From positions 124,001 to 188,000 of the forward strand of contig NZ_JBEJGX010000001.1 of NCBI RefSeq assembly GCF_040253635.1: DNA of 64,000 nucleotides. The letters are read 5' to 3'. A program made the position numbers and the translations under genes. The DNA comes from Streptomyces sp. Edi2 (GTDB taxonomy: Bacteria; Actinomycetota; Actinomycetes; Streptomycetales; Streptomycetaceae). Of the stretch, positions 16,815 through 24,965 are shown piece after piece; within the stretch, counting starts at the first letter, position 1; the number at the start of each line of letters is the position of its first letter. The notes under the pieces are model-generated. The model was not told where the DNA came from and did no database searches. It worked only from the letters and a program-made list of their open reading frames with translations.

Positions 16815-18137
16815 TCAGCCCACGGCGGCCAGCGCGTCGGGCAGGGCCGTGATCAGGAACTCAATGTCGTCGTCCGTCGAGGTCAGCGGGGGCGCGACGA
16901 CCAGCCCCTCGCTCTTGGGCTCTCCGGCTCCGGTGAACGGGTAGAAGAACACCCCTCGTTCCTCCGCCGCCTTCATCACAGGCCAGAGCTGCCCCGGGGT
17001 GAGCTCCACCCCGTACAGGAAGCCCAACCCGCGCACGTCTCGCACCGGCCCGACACCGTTCAGAGACTTCATGGCCTCCCCGAGACGTTCCCCGCGCGCT
17101 GTGAACGCGGCGAAGTCGATCGACTCCAGCTCGTCGAGGACGCCCAGGCACGCGGCCGCCATGAGCGGGTGGGTGGCCATGGTTCCCATCGCCGGCAGCG
17201 GGTCGGCGTCCTCGTGCCGGATCCACGGCGCGATCTCGGGCGACACCAGCACCGCGCCCACGCCCGTGTACCCGGCCCCCAGTCCTTTGGACAGGATCAC
17301 GACGTCGGGCTCGCAGCCCTCCCAGTGGTGGCTGGCGAGCGGCGTCCCGGTGCGCCACAGCCCGGTCAGCACCTCGTCGTGCACGACGAGAACGTCCCGT
17401 TCCCGGCAGACCTCCGACACCCGCTGCAGGTAGCCGTCGGGCGGCACGAAGGCGCCGCCCGTGCTCCCGTTGACGGGCTCGATCAGCACTGCGGCGACGT
17501 TCTCAGCCCCGCGGCTGTCGATCTCCTTCGCGATCTCGCCGGCGCACGAGGCGTCGCAGCCGCGCCCCTCGTGGGCGTGCGTCGGCGGGTAGGGCGCCGG
17601 GAAGGCGGGGCCGAGGCCGAGCGCGTCCTCCGGGCGCGGCCGGCGGGCGTGGTTGCCGGCGAGCGCAAGGGTCAGCGCCGAGTTCCCGTGGTAGCTCAGG
17701 GTCGACGTCAGGATGTCCCCGCGCCGCTTCCCGTGGCGAACCCGGGTGATGTTCCGCGCCAGGCTCACGGCTACCTCGACGCCGAGCGTCCCGCATGTGG
17801 TCAGCGCGACGGAGTCGTCCGGGCGGCCCACGGCGCGGCACAGACGGTCCATCAGCTCCAGCTGAATGTGGGGCCGGACGACGGCGGCGCCACCGAACGA
17901 GTAACGGAAGAACTGCTCCTCGATCCTGTCGCGGACCTTGGGGCTGCTCTGCCCCACGTTGGCGCAGAGCAGCCCACTCGATCCGTCGAAAATCCGGGTG
18001 CCGCCAGCACAGTGAAGCCATGGCCCCTGCGACCCCACGACCTCGAAGTCCGGCATGGGCCTGGATGACGTCAGCAGCCGCTCACGGCTCTGCGAGTACC
18101 GATCCACTCTCGGGAGTCCCTTCTTGGGTGTGCTCAC
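16815..18137 (-). CDS. class III PLP aminotransferase
   Basis: 440 residues from GTG 18137 (VSTPKKGLPRVDRY), just past a terminator hairpin. Fold-type I, class III: TTCGTLGVEVAVSLAR is the phosphate-binding region, SYHGNS (149-151 YHG) stacks the cofactor, VVHDEVLTGLWRTG has Asp254, and Lys284 in VVILSKGLGAGYT is the Schiff-base lysine. Relatives act on omega-amino acids, glutamate semialdehyde or keto-sugars; the substrate is not readable from sequence. It lies between the sirtuin-like gene and the sugar dehydrogenase. Confidence 0.9.
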   Translation of the reverse strand: MSTPKKGLPRVDRYSQSRERLLTSSRPMPDFEVVGSQGPWLHCAGGTRIFDGSSGLLCANVGQSSPKVRDRIEEQFFRYSFGGAAVVRPHIQLELMDRLCRAVGRPDDSVALTTCGTLGVEVAVSLARNITRVRHGKRRGDILTSTLSYHGNSALTLALAGNHARRPRPEDALGLGPAFPAPYPPTHAHEGRGCDASCAGEIAKEIDSRGAENVAAVLIEPVNGSTGGAFVPPDGYLQRVSEVCRERDVLVVHDEVLTGLWRTGTPLASHHWEGCEPDVVILSKGLGAGYTGVGAVLVSPEIAPWIRHEDADPLPAMGTMATHPLMAAACLGVLDELESIDFAAFTARGERLGEAMKSLNGVGPVRDVRGLGFLYGVELTPGQLWPVMKAAEERGVFFYPFTGAGEPKSEGLVVAPPLTSTDDDIEFLITALPDALAAVG

Positions 18138-18142
18138 TGGAC

Positions 18143-18173
18143 GGGGCCGCGCACGAGTGCCGTGCACGGCCCC
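18143..18173 (-). terminator. stem-loop after sirtuin-like gene
   Basis: GGGGCCG/CGGCCCC arms (18143-18149, 18167-18173) with further pairing inside, 16 bases downstream of the sirtuin-like stop and directly before the aminotransferase start. Confidence 0.55.
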
Positions 18174-18188
18174 GGGAAACCGTTCCGG

Positions 18189-19448
18189 TCAGGACTTGAC
18201 GGCCACCGGCTGCCGGTCGTGCTCGCCGATCAGCTCCTTGAAGCGGGCCAGCGCCTCGATCGCCCCGGCGCGCACGACGACGTCGCCCTCCCGGGCGCCC
18301 TCGATCGGGTACTCCTTGAACTCGCCGTTCTCCATCAGCCCCTCCGGGTCGACGAAGAAGACCTTCATGCCGAGAGCGCGGGCTCGGGCCTGGACCGCGC
18401 GGCGGTCGGCGTGCAGGCCGACGACGAGGATCGCCTTCGCGCGCTTGTCGAACGGCACGGGCGGGACCTTCTGGTCGTAACGGCGCACGAAGCACTCCGG
18501 CAGGCCGGCGCGGGCCGCCAGCAGGTCGAAGTTGTGCTGGATGACGGGGCCGACGAGGTGCCCGGCGTCGTGCAGCTCCTTGAGGATGTGGTGCGCCTGC
18601 GTCGGCTGGGCCTCGAACGCCATCTTGAACATGGCGGTGAGCTGCTCGGCCTTCGCGGTCGGGTCGGTCAGCATCTCCTCGATGAGCGTGTCATCCTCCG
18701 GCCGCATCGTGAACCGGTGGGACTGGGTGAGGGCGTTGTCCTTCCGTTCCGTGACCCGGTACACCTCGTGGAGGAAATGAAGCGGCGGCACCCCCGCCTC
18801 GATGGACGATCCGCAGCCGATCTCGACCATGAACGGCATGTGCTCCAGCAGCTCGGACAGGTCCTCGGCGATCGTCGGCTCGCCGCGCTGCTCCTTGACG
18901 CGCATCCCGCCCGCGAGGACGTTCCAGGGGAGCTGTCGGATGGTGCGCGAGACCTCGAACTCGTCGCTGAGGATCACGACGTCGACCGAGCGGAACCCGG
19001 GCAGGGTGTCGCGGTCGGCGCGCTCGTCCTGCGGGTGCTCGTCGTACGTGGTGATGGTGACGCGCAGGTCGCCCTTCGACCAGGTGGTGTCGTCCTTCTG
19101 CCGCCAGCGGCCCTGTCCGAGCCACGCGGCGATCCGCTTCAGGTACGCCTCGATCTCGGCGGCCGGCGCGAGTACAGAGTGGTAGAGGTACAGGTCCGCG
19201 AGGACCAGGCGCGGTACCGGGAAGGTGTGGTCGAGGTCGTACCGGTAGCGGTAGTGCACGACGCGGCGGCGGCCGTGCTCGTCCTCGGCCCAGCCGGATT
19301 GCTCGGCGTTCGCCGGTTCCTGTGTCCTGCGCCAGATGCCCTCTTCGATCGCCCGGGGCCGTTCGTGTGCGGCGCCGGCGAAGTGCTTCTCCCAGGTTGC
19401 TACCTGGGCGTCGTCGAGCTGTTCGATCACGGGATGGGGAAAGAACAT
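18189..19448 (-). CDS. sirtuin (SIR2)-like protein
   Basis: A 419-residue protein. Residues about 1-190 are unrecognised (VVHYRYRYDLDHTFPVPRL, FEVSRTIRQLPWNVLAGG). From about 210 it follows the SIR2 NAD-binding fold: VEIGCGSSIEAGVPPLHFL matches the GAGxSxxSGIPxFR loop, HHILKELHDAGHLVGPVIQH followed by NFDLLAARAGL matches the TQNxDxLxxRAG block, and AILVVGLHADRRAV with VFFVDPEG matches the distal strands. The deacetylase His in the usual HG position reads RYD here, and no CxxC zinc pairs occur, so NAD hydrolysis or binding without deacetylation is more likely. It is first in the leftward group and divergent from the HTH regulator. Confidence 0.65.
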   Translation of the reverse strand: MFFPHPVIEQLDDAQVATWEKHFAGAAHERPRAIEEGIWRRTQEPANAEQSGWAEDEHGRRRVVHYRYRYDLDHTFPVPRLVLADLYLYHSVLAPAAEIEAYLKRIAAWLGQGRWRQKDDTTWSKGDLRVTITTYDEHPQDERADRDTLPGFRSVDVVILSDEFEVSRTIRQLPWNVLAGGMRVKEQRGEPTIAEDLSELLEHMPFMVEIGCGSSIEAGVPPLHFLHEVYRVTERKDNALTQSHRFTMRPEDDTLIEEMLTDPTAKAEQLTAMFKMAFEAQPTQAHHILKELHDAGHLVGPVIQHNFDLLAARAGLPECFVRRYDQKVPPVPFDKRAKAILVVGLHADRRAVQARARALGMKVFFVDPEGLMENGEFKEYPIEGAREGDVVVRAGAIEALARFKELIGEHDRQPVAVKS

Positions 19449-19718
19449 CTCGTCCTCCTACTGGGCGGTGGTGGAATTGCGCGTGGTTCCCTGCCCGGCG
19501 CGGCTGCCATTCCCCTTCAGCGCGAAGTGGCCGTCGAATGTGCGGTCGCGTGACCGCGACCGGCCGGGAAGTTGGAGCCCGCCCCTCGTCCTGCGCCACA
19601 TGGCGGGCAGATGTTGCCCAGCAGCAGGCCGGGGCGGGGGTCTCAAGAGCACCTGCGACGGTGACGCTTTCGAGAACACCACCAGCACGACGGCTGTGGT
19701 GTTCGGCTAGCGGGACGT
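19449..19718. other. intergenic upstream of sirtuin-like gene
   Basis: Part of the 367-bp divergent gap. It has a GGTCGCG-TGAC-CGCGACC hairpin (19544-19561) and an 8-bp inverted repeat AACACCAC/GTGGTGTT (19675-19682, 19696-19703). The leftward promoter must lie here; no consensus is evident. Confidence 0.4.
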
Positions 19719-19754
19719 GCAAACGCCTTGCAGGATCTGCAAACGGTGTACACG
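19719..19754 (+). promoter_or_regulatory. copy A of a shared ~36-bp upstream element
   Basis: TGCAAACG occurs twice, 20 bp apart (19718-19725, 19738-19745), within GCAAACGCCTTGCAG and CTGCAAACGGTGTACACG. Nearly the same sequence recurs in the leftward orientation at 27302-27266. It lies 62 bp before the HTH regulator start. Confidence 0.6.
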
Positions 19755-19815
19755 CAGTGCTCCCGAGCCCCTACGTTGGGTGCACATAGTTGGGTCCTCG
19801 CGCGGGAGAAACCGG

Positions 19816-21111
19816 ATGAACGCGGGTCGTCTCTGGATGTCGGAACAGGCCCGCTCCCTCATGGAGAAGCAGGATCCGGGCGGTCTGATCCGTCTCGGCC
19901 GTTCGGCACTCGGCTGGCGCCTGGAAGACCTCGGTGCCCGCATTGGCTGCTCGGCCGCGACGGTCTCCCGGCTGGAGCGGCGAGGCCGGAAGGCCGACTT
20001 CGATCTGGTGATGAGCGCCGCCAAGGCCGTGGAAATTCCGAAGCATGTCTTAGCTGCGTCTCTGGGTTTAACCAGCGGCCCACCGACTAGAGTTGTGCCA
20101 AGTGGGCCACGTTGTGCCGAGGAGGATGACCCGATGCGTCGCCGCATGCTACTCGCCGCCGCTGGCCTGGCAGCTCCAGCCTCCCTTTTGGTGGGCGTGA
20201 GCGACGCGCTCGCGAGTATTCCCGACCCGACCGGGTCACCGGTCCCCCTCGACTCGCGGCTCGCAGCGGCCCGCGGGCTCTTCGACGCCGGCCAGAACTC
20301 CAAGCTGCTGCGAGCCCTGCCCGGCCTCCTCGCCGACGCGAACCACGCCGCTTCGCGCGCGCACGAGGAGATCGCGCTCGCTCGCCTGTCGACCGCGTAC
20401 AGCCTGGCCAGCAGGGTGTTGACGAAGGTCGGCCACTACGGCGACTCACGGCTCGCCGCGGACCGGGCGATGCTGTACGCGGAGTGGTCCGGCTCAGCGC
20501 TCGCCGCCGCGGCCGCGGCCCGGGAGCTGAGCATCGTGCTCCGCCACCAGGACCAGCCGACCGCCGCGGAGCGCCACATCCTCGACGCCGCGGTCAAGGT
20601 GGAGGAGACCGGACTGCGGACGGACGCGCAGTCCTCGGCGTACGCGCAGATGCTGTGCACGACGTCGTACACCGCGGCCCGTGCCGGGCACCGCGAACAG
20701 GCGCTCGCGATGATCCGGGAAGCCGCGCGGGCCGCCCGCGACCTGCCCGCGGTCGCCCCCGAGGGGCGCTTGCTCCCCATCACCCCGCCCGCCGTCGACC
20801 TGTACGCCGTCGGCGTCCACTGGGCCCTCGGGGACGCGGGCGCCGCGCTCGAAGCCGGCCGCAATCTGCGCGAGGGGCAGTTCGCGACCGCCGAGCGCAA
20901 GGGGCGGATGCACACCGACCTCGCGCGGGCGTGGTGGCAGTGGGGCAAGGCCGAACAGACGGCCGCCGAACTGCTGTCGGCGGCGCGCGTCTCGCCAGGC
21001 GAGGTCTGTGACCGGCCCGCCATCCGGCAGATCGTCGGCGACCTTCGGTCCCGTCACCCGCGGGTGACGGGCGTGCGCGAGCTGGTGGCAGCCGCGGGCA
21101 TGGCGGTCTGA
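19816..21111 (+). CDS. HTH regulator of nucleotide-enzyme region
   Basis: 431 residues from ATG 19816 (MNAGRLWMSEQARSL), with GGGAG upstream. The Cro/C1 HTH is at about 20-80 (LIRLGRSALGWRLEDLGARI, then CSAATVSRLERRG). After a linker with a hydrophobic patch (RRRMLLAAAGLAAPASLLVG), the remainder is Ala-rich TPR-like helices (SRAHEEIALARLSTAYSLAS, AAAARELSIVLRHQDQPTA). This build is typical of streptomycete cluster-linked regulators. It faces the leftward nucleotide-enzyme operon and shares an upstream element with it, so it is the candidate regulator of that operon and of itself. Confidence 0.8.
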   Translation: MNAGRLWMSEQARSLMEKQDPGGLIRLGRSALGWRLEDLGARIGCSAATVSRLERRGRKADFDLVMSAAKAVEIPKHVLAASLGLTSGPPTRVVPSGPRCAEEDDPMRRRMLLAAAGLAAPASLLVGVSDALASIPDPTGSPVPLDSRLAAARGLFDAGQNSKLLRALPGLLADANHAASRAHEEIALARLSTAYSLASRVLTKVGHYGDSRLAADRAMLYAEWSGSALAAAAAARELSIVLRHQDQPTAAERHILDAAVKVEETGLRTDAQSSAYAQMLCTTSYTAARAGHREQALAMIREAARAARDLPAVAPEGRLLPITPPAVDLYAVGVHWALGDAGAALEAGRNLREGQFATAERKGRMHTDLARAWWQWGKAEQTAAELLSAARVSPGEVCDRPAIRQIVGDLRSRHPRVTGVRELVAAAGMAV

Positions 21112-21149
21112 TCCCCGAGCAAGAGCTGGGTTCCGCGGACATGGACGAG

Positions 21150-21176
21150 GCCCTCCCCCAATCGTTGGTGGAGGGC
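21150..21176. terminator. convergent stem-loop
   Basis: GCCCTCC/GGAGGGC arms with one mismatch and an extra CCA/TGG pairing (21150-21160, 21166-21176), between the HTH regulator stop and the end of the leftward operon. Confidence 0.6.
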
Positions 21177-21239
21177 GTGTGACGCCCGGGTTGCCGGCGC
21201 TGGCCCGGTGCGCCGAGACGTGCCGGGCCAGCTCGGCGA

Positions 21240-21785
21240 TCACTCTGGGATGAGGTCTGGTGGTGCGGAGGGCCGCACCACGTCCCCTTCGATGTAGGCC
21301 GTCTCGCCGGTGGCGAGGGCCTGGAGCCCGACCAGGAGCCGCAGCCGTCCCTTCGCCGGAAGTCCGTCGACGACGCGCAGGGTGGGCAGTACGCGTACAT
21401 CTGCCCGCGGGTCGCGGTAGATGAGGTGCCCGGCATCCTCACGGGTCATCGAATCAGTCGTCGCCAGCACGTGCGTGATGACCTTCCTACGCCGCGTCTG
21501 CACCCAGGCCAGGGCGACGCGTCGTAGGAGAGGTAAGCCATCCGGAGCGCCACGAAGGACGTCCTGGGCGGCCTGCTGTGGGGTCTGCCCGCCTTGCAGG
21601 GTTCCGGTGGGCATCATGATGCTGCCGAGGAGGTCAGCGACGACCAGCGCGTCGGCCCCCACCGGGACGAGTAAGGACACCCCGATGATTGGCGGCCGCC
21701 AGTTTTCGTACGGGGCCGCCTTCCGCTCAGAAGCGGGATCGCTGCTGCGCACAGCGGGAATGACAGGTGCGGTGATTGTGGGCAT
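21240..21785 (-). CDS. Nudix-like protein, degenerate box
   Basis: 181 residues; its start overlaps the aldo/keto reductase stop by one base (TGATG). The stretch PTGTLQGGQTPQQAAQDVL resembles the beginning of a Nudix box (GG, then AAxxxL), but the REUXEEXG half is replaced by RGAPDGLPLLRR. So it may be Nudix-fold without hydrolase activity. The rest includes VITHVLATTDSM and LRVVDGLPAKGRLRLLVG, consistent with the Nudix beta-sheet. Last gene of the operon. Confidence 0.55.
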   Translation of the reverse strand: MPTITAPVIPAVRSSDPASERKAAPYENWRPPIIGVSLLVPVGADALVVADLLGSIMMPTGTLQGGQTPQQAAQDVLRGAPDGLPLLRRVALAWVQTRRRKVITHVLATTDSMTREDAGHLIYRDPRADVRVLPTLRVVDGLPAKGRLRLLVGLQALATGETAYIEGDVVRPSAPPDLIPE

Positions 21786-22561
21786 CAGGCGGCGCCTGCC
21801 GCAGCGGTGACGATCTGTTCGAGGTGCTCCGGCCGGCTCGTGCTGGGGATCGGGGCGACGTCGCTGCCGAGGTTGAGGAGCCAGTGCAGGGGGGCAAGGA
21901 CTCCGTGCGCACGGGCCAGGACGCCGGCGTCGAACGGCCGGTACGGCACATACGGGATGCCCAGGTCTCGGCAGAGTTCCAGGGCCGGGTCGAAATGGTC
22001 GCTCATGTTGAGGACGTTCTGCACGGCCGCGACGGTGACTTCCTTGCTCACCTGGCGAATGTCCTCGGGGGTGACCTTCGACAGGCCGATGTGCCCGATC
22101 TTGCCCTCGCCCTGTAGGGCTTGCAGGACGGCGATTTGGTCGTCGAGGGCGACTTCAGGGTCGATGCGATGGAGGTAGCACAGCTCCAGCCGCTCAACAC
22201 CGAGACGCCGCAAGCTGCCTTCGACACAGGCCCGGAGGTACGCCGGGTGGCCGTGCGGTGCCCACACGTTGGGGGCGGGGCGGAGCATGCCGACCTTCGT
22301 GGCGATCAGGACGTTCTCCGGGTAGGGGAAGAGCGCGTCGCGGATCAGGTGCTCGACGGTGTGGGGGCCGTATGCGTCCGCGGTGTCAAAGTGCGTGATG
22401 CCGTAGGAGTGCACGGCCTGTCGGAGCACGCTGAGCGCGGCGGCCCGGTCGACGGGATCGCCCCAGATTCCAGGGCCGGTCAGGCGCATGGTGCCCAGCC
22501 CGAGCCTGGAGACAGTCCGGCCGGCGATCGTGATGGTGCTGGCGGGAGGTGCGACGGTCAT
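21785..22561 (-). CDS. aldo/keto reductase
   Basis: A 258-residue NADPH-dependent oxidoreductase. The catalytic tetrad is complete: Asp59 (HFDTADAYG), Tyr64, Lys89 (IATKVG) and His131 (CYLHRIDP). The C-terminal VAPIPSTSRPEHLEQ is the cofactor phosphate loop. Shorter than many relatives (~280-320) but with all core elements. ATGA overlap with the upstream kinase gene and 1-bp overlap with the next gene place it firmly in the operon; an aldehyde or keto-nucleoside intermediate is the likely kind of substrate. Confidence 0.9.
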   Translation of the reverse strand: MTVAPPASTITIAGRTVSRLGLGTMRLTGPGIWGDPVDRAAALSVLRQAVHSYGITHFDTADAYGPHTVEHLIRDALFPYPENVLIATKVGMLRPAPNVWAPHGHPAYLRACVEGSLRRLGVERLELCYLHRIDPEVALDDQIAVLQALQGEGKIGHIGLSKVTPEDIRQVSKEVTVAAVQNVLNMSDHFDPALELCRDLGIPYVPYRPFDAGVLARAHGVLAPLHWLLNLGSDVAPIPSTSRPEHLEQIVTAAAGAA

Positions 22562-23154
22562 ACGGGGGCCTCCTGGAGGCAGATGCGGAGAGCCCGCTCG
22601 ATGGCGTGGTTGTGGCTGGCGGGGTCGCTGGTGACGCGCTGGTGAGGGATCTGCTCCTCTTCGAGGAGGCCGTGTACGTGACGGTCGACCAGGAGGCGGT
22701 ACCGGGCGTCGTAATCGTGGCCAGTGTCGACGGGCACTCTCGGGTCGAGGACGGAGGCCAGCAGCAGGTCGTACTGAGGGAGTTGCGTCGCTGCGAGGAT
22801 GCGAAGGCGCTCGTTCTCCAGCCGGTCGAGGCGTTCGGACCGGTATTCGAGAGCCGCGTGGAGGTAGGCCAGGGCGTCGAGGGAGGCTCGGTCTACCAGA
22901 ACGACGTCTGCGCCTTGTGCGGCGGCGGCGAGTTGGTCAGCAATGCCCTGTGTGATGATCCACTCTGTGGAAGCGGAGGTGTGGTGCTGCATCTTCGGCA
23001 GGCCGATGCTGGCTGCCCGCTTGGCGAGACGGCCGGTGCGGGCCACGGTCACCCCCTGAGCTCGCAGCTCCATTTCTATACGCTTGAGCAGCGTCGTCTT
23101 ACCGGTTGAGTGGGTGCCGAGCACCCCGATACGGATGGGCCGGTTCCGGGTCAC
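22558..23154 (-). CDS. P-loop nucleotide kinase / AAA NTPase
   Basis: 198 residues from GTG 23154, in a GTGA overlap with the exonuclease stop. The Walker A loop is GTHSTGKT (13-20), in the style of NadR/deoxynucleoside kinases. LVDRASLDALAYLHAALEYR can be the Walker B/lid region, and ARYRLLVDRHVHGLLE follows. The fold suggests phosphoryl transfer to a nucleoside or small metabolite. No motif fixes the substrate. Confidence 0.75.
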   Translation of the reverse strand: MTRNRPIRIGVLGTHSTGKTTLLKRIEMELRAQGVTVARTGRLAKRAASIGLPKMQHHTSASTEWIITQGIADQLAAAAQGADVVLVDRASLDALAYLHAALEYRSERLDRLENERLRILAATQLPQYDLLLASVLDPRVPVDTGHDYDARYRLLVDRHVHGLLEEEQIPHQRVTSDPASHNHAIERALRICLQEAPV

Positions 23155-23753
23155 CACAGGGTTGGGTCCTCTACTGGTTTGGGGGCGCCAGGCAGGCCGG
23201 GCGGCACTGCCGCCGCGACGAGCTGGTCCCAGGTGTCGTAATGGCGTGCCATGGCGAGCAGGAGTTGCGCCGCGGCGAAGGCATCGAAGGTGGCGCGGTG
23301 CCGCTGAGCTGGCGCCTGGGTCAGGTCCGGCTGCACATGGGCGATCAGGTCGTCGAGGCTGTACTTCGACAGTTCGGGGTAGGTGGCCTTGGCCAGCCGG
23401 AGCGTGTCGATCACTCCGGCCGGCTGCCACTTCGGCAGGTGCGCGGACAGCACCCGGTAGTCCACATGAGCGTTGTGTGCGGCGATCCACGCGGTACCCA
23501 GCAGTGCGTGAACCGCGTCCGCGATCTCCTCCCAGCCCGGCTGCCCGTCGAGGACCTGGTTGGTCAGCCCGTGCACCCCGGCGGCGAACGGTGTGACGGG
23601 CCGACGCGGCTTGGTCAACCATGCGCCCGCGGTGCTTGTGTCCGGCCGGCCGTCACGCAGGGGCAGGGCGGCGACCTCCACCAGGTCGGGCGGGTTGGCG
23701 CCGTTGCCTTCGACGTCGACAACGAGGAGCGCGGGCCAGGAGGAGAAGTTCAT
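23151..23753 (-). CDS. DEDDh 3'-5' exonuclease
   Basis: A 200-residue DnaQ/RNase T-type exonuclease. The metal-binding acids are Asp13 and Glu15 (LLVVDVEGNG), Asp in WIAAHNAHVDYRVL, and the final HRATFDAFAA carrying the His and Asp of the DEDDh type. It has no polymerase or other domain. Overlapping starts and stops on both sides (ATGA with radical SAM, GTGA with the kinase) make it an operon member, so it may trim oligonucleotides or hydrolyse a modified nucleotide rather than serve replication. Confidence 0.85.
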   Translation of the reverse strand: MNFSSWPALLVVDVEGNGANPPDLVEVAALPLRDGRPDTSTAGAWLTKPRRPVTPFAAGVHGLTNQVLDGQPGWEEIADAVHALLGTAWIAAHNAHVDYRVLSAHLPKWQPAGVIDTLRLAKATYPELSKYSLDDLIAHVQPDLTQAPAQRHRATFDAFAAAQLLLAMARHYDTWDQLVAAAVPPGLPGAPKPVEDPTLW

Positions 23754-24937
23754 GCCGTGGTTCCGTTCTCCGCCTTCCAGCCGATGGGGGCTCGGCCGTG
23801 CTGGCGGTGGTGGTGAGGCTTAGCGCGGTCGTGGCACTGGTAGCCGTAGCCGTGCTGGAGGTAGTAGCGCGGCGGTTCGTCCAGTCCCTCGACGATGATG
23901 GCGCGCTCGGTGACCTCCACCGTGCCCGTCGCGCCGAGTTCCCGCGCGCGCTCGGTGACCTCGGCCAGGTCGGGCTTGCGCCAGGCCGATCGGCAGAGGG
24001 CAAGCTGCTCTTGGGGGCAGATGGTGCACAGTTCCCTGATGCCGTAGTGGCCGTTGTAGTCGGCCTCGCCATGGGCGTAGGCCACGGCGCAGCTCGTCTT
24101 GCGGAACAGGGCTCCCCACGGGGCGGTGAGGTGCTCGGGCGTGTGGAAGTAGTCGAGGATTCGCTTCTCGGCCGCCTGGGGCATGATCTTGCGTCGGGCC
24201 GTGTCCTCGTACGGCAGTGGCAGGCCGTGCGCCTCGTAATAGGCGGCGATCTCCTTGCGGAAGAACAGGCCGGTGAACACGGTGGCGTGCGCGTGCGCGG
24301 ACAGCTCGCGGGCCCGCTCCAGGTGCGCGTCGGTGTCGTTGAGGCCGGGGACGATCGGCCGCCAGTACAGCACGGTGCGGTACCGCTCCGCGTGGTCGAA
24401 CAGGGTGCGCAGGCTGGTCGCGGCGATGTTGGAGTCGACCGGCTCGATCCTCTCGTTGTCGATAGCCGAGTGGGTGACCAGGACGGTCAACCGCAAGTTC
24501 TTGAAGGAGTTGAGGACGGCGCAGTCCTCGGGCTCGACGCGCCAGCGCGTGATGATCAGGACGTGGTTCGTCAGGCCCTGGTTGTCCAGGTGGCGGAGCA
24601 CGTTGACCAGGTGGGGCTTCACGACGGGCAGCATCGGGTCGGTGGCGCGGTTCAGGAGCTGGATCGGGGTGCGGTGGGGCTCGAAGTACCGGTGGTGGAC
24701 GAGGCTGGCGACGGCTTCCTCATCGCTCATGAGACGACGGGGCACCTTCATCTCGAAGTTGTCGAAGAGGTGCCGGACGCAGTACCCGCACTCCAGCGGG
24801 CACCCGACGATCCAGTTCAGGCTCAGGCCGGACTTGCGGTACTCGATCACGTCGGCGAGCGACGGCTTCAGGCCGCGGATCTTCTGCGGGGACAAGATCG
24901 GCAGAGCGCGACCGTGCGGGGCTACGGGGACGTTCAC
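23750..24937 (-). CDS. radical SAM enzyme
   Basis: 395 residues from GTG 24937 (VNVPVAPHGRALP), with GGAGG upstream; the longer frame above it is antisense to other genes. The [4Fe-4S] motif is Cys46-x3-Cys50-x2-Cys53 (GCPLECGYC). The barrel continues with QLLNRATDPMLPVVKPHL, LIITRWRVEPEDC and WRPIVPGLNDTDAHL, similar to the SplB-like group. A C-terminal Cys set (ELCTICPQEQLALC) could bind a second cluster. It would generate the 5'-deoxyadenosyl radical; the substrate is not known, but the neighbours point to a nucleotide. Confidence 0.85.
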   Translation of the reverse strand: MNVPVAPHGRALPILSPQKIRGLKPSLADVIEYRKSGLSLNWIVGCPLECGYCVRHLFDNFEMKVPRRLMSDEEAVASLVHHRYFEPHRTPIQLLNRATDPMLPVVKPHLVNVLRHLDNQGLTNHVLIITRWRVEPEDCAVLNSFKNLRLTVLVTHSAIDNERIEPVDSNIAATSLRTLFDHAERYRTVLYWRPIVPGLNDTDAHLERARELSAHAHATVFTGLFFRKEIAAYYEAHGLPLPYEDTARRKIMPQAAEKRILDYFHTPEHLTAPWGALFRKTSCAVAYAHGEADYNGHYGIRELCTICPQEQLALCRSAWRKPDLAEVTERARELGATGTVEVTERAIIVEGLDEPPRYYLQHGYGYQCHDRAKPHHHRQHGRAPIGWKAENGTTA

Positions 24938-24965
24938 ATGGTCCTCCAGAGCAGGGCGAAGGGAG

